Shown here in pieces: positions 5,855-6,027 of a DNA stretch of 6,027 bases. The position numbers were made by a program, and so were the translations under genes. The DNA comes from Actinomycetota bacterium (GTDB lineage Bacteria; Actinomycetota; Humimicrobiia; Humimicrobiales; Humimicrobiaceae): contig JAMCVO010000099.1 in the NCBI GenBank assembly GCA_023475715.1, positions 1 to 6,027 on the forward strand, read 5' to 3'. Under the pieces are notes generated by a model. The model did not search any database, had not been told where the DNA came from, and worked only from the letters and a program-made list of their open reading frames with translations. How positions within the stretch are numbered: the stretch's first letter is position 1; every line of letters begins with the position of its first letter.

Positions 5855-6027
5855 TTATAACTACTTCTCTGTTCCCTTCAGTCACAGTACCTATTTTAAA
5901 TATTTCCTCACCTGCAAGTGAAGATATCTTATTCACTTTTTCATAATCATCGGGATCAATTATCAAAACCATTCCAATTCCCATATTAAATACCCTGAAC
6001 ATCTCTTTTTTACTTACACTGCCCGCA
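5847..6027 (-). CDS. purM: Phosphoribosylformylglycinamidine cyclo-ligase (AIR synthetase), C-terminal part
   Basis: The last 59 residues of PurM, which closes the imidazole ring of AIR from FGAM with ATP. The gene enters from the right edge, so its start is outside the window. The segment begins AGSVSKKEMFRVFNMGIGMV. EMFRVFNMGIGMV is the conserved late motif of PurM (typically E-M-x-R-T-F-N-M-G-I-G-M). It is followed by an IIDPDDYEKVNKI helix region, GEEIFKIGTVTEG, and the end VVIND. It stops at TGA 5849-5847, inside the first codons of purN, as part of the same transcription unit. Confidence 0.95.
   Translation of the reverse strand, partial: AGSVSKKEMFRVFNMGIGMVLIIDPDDYEKVNKISSLAGEEIFKIGTVTEGNREVVIND

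Noticed and set aside
5321..5921. Plus-strand frames opposite purN and the end of purM
   Set aside because: They are antisense to conserved PurN and PurM motifs and have no supporting features.

Overview
This is a low-GC bacterial window with two unlike halves that meet tail to tail near 3515-3525. The gene order purM-purN-purH, the AT-rich third positions and the Shine-Dalgarno sites on merA and purH suggest a Firmicute (Clostridia-like) or another low-GC anaerobe. The sequence does not settle the lineage.

Right half (3526-6027, minus strand): a tightly packed piece of the de novo purine operon. It holds the 3' end of purM, then purN, which overlaps purM by 8 bp, then purH, whose GTG start lies 1 bp after the purN stop and whose ribosome binding site sits inside the last purN codons. 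Together these carry out AIR synthesis (PurM), GAR formylation (PurN) and the last two steps to IMP (PurH). purH is longer than usual because of an insert between its two domains.

Left half (1-3514, plus strand): an accessory region of intact genes among gene debris. 1-259 shows no gene. 260-484 is the actuator-domain remnant of a Zn/Cd-type P1B ATPase with an in-frame TAG, and a possible rhodanese-like fragment on the opposite strand follows it directly. An intact class II Fic protein with a C-terminal winged helix (729-1763) comes next; its apparent promoter puts the transcript start almost on the ATG. An intact MerA-family mercuric reductase core (1878-3278) follows, with a strong Shine-Dalgarno. 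After it is a textbook MerR-family promoter (19-bp spacer with a dyad) that drives only a wrecked merR gene (3324-3514).

My reading is that the left half is the decayed remainder of a metal-resistance cluster (efflux ATPase, MerA, MerR-type regulator) beside a conserved purine operon, with merA and the Fic gene still intact. I did not find a convincing new multi-gene system. The most unusual points are the MerA variant without the usual Hg-binding tyrosines, the orphan MerR-type operator, and the two promoters that predict leaderless or nearly leaderless starts.
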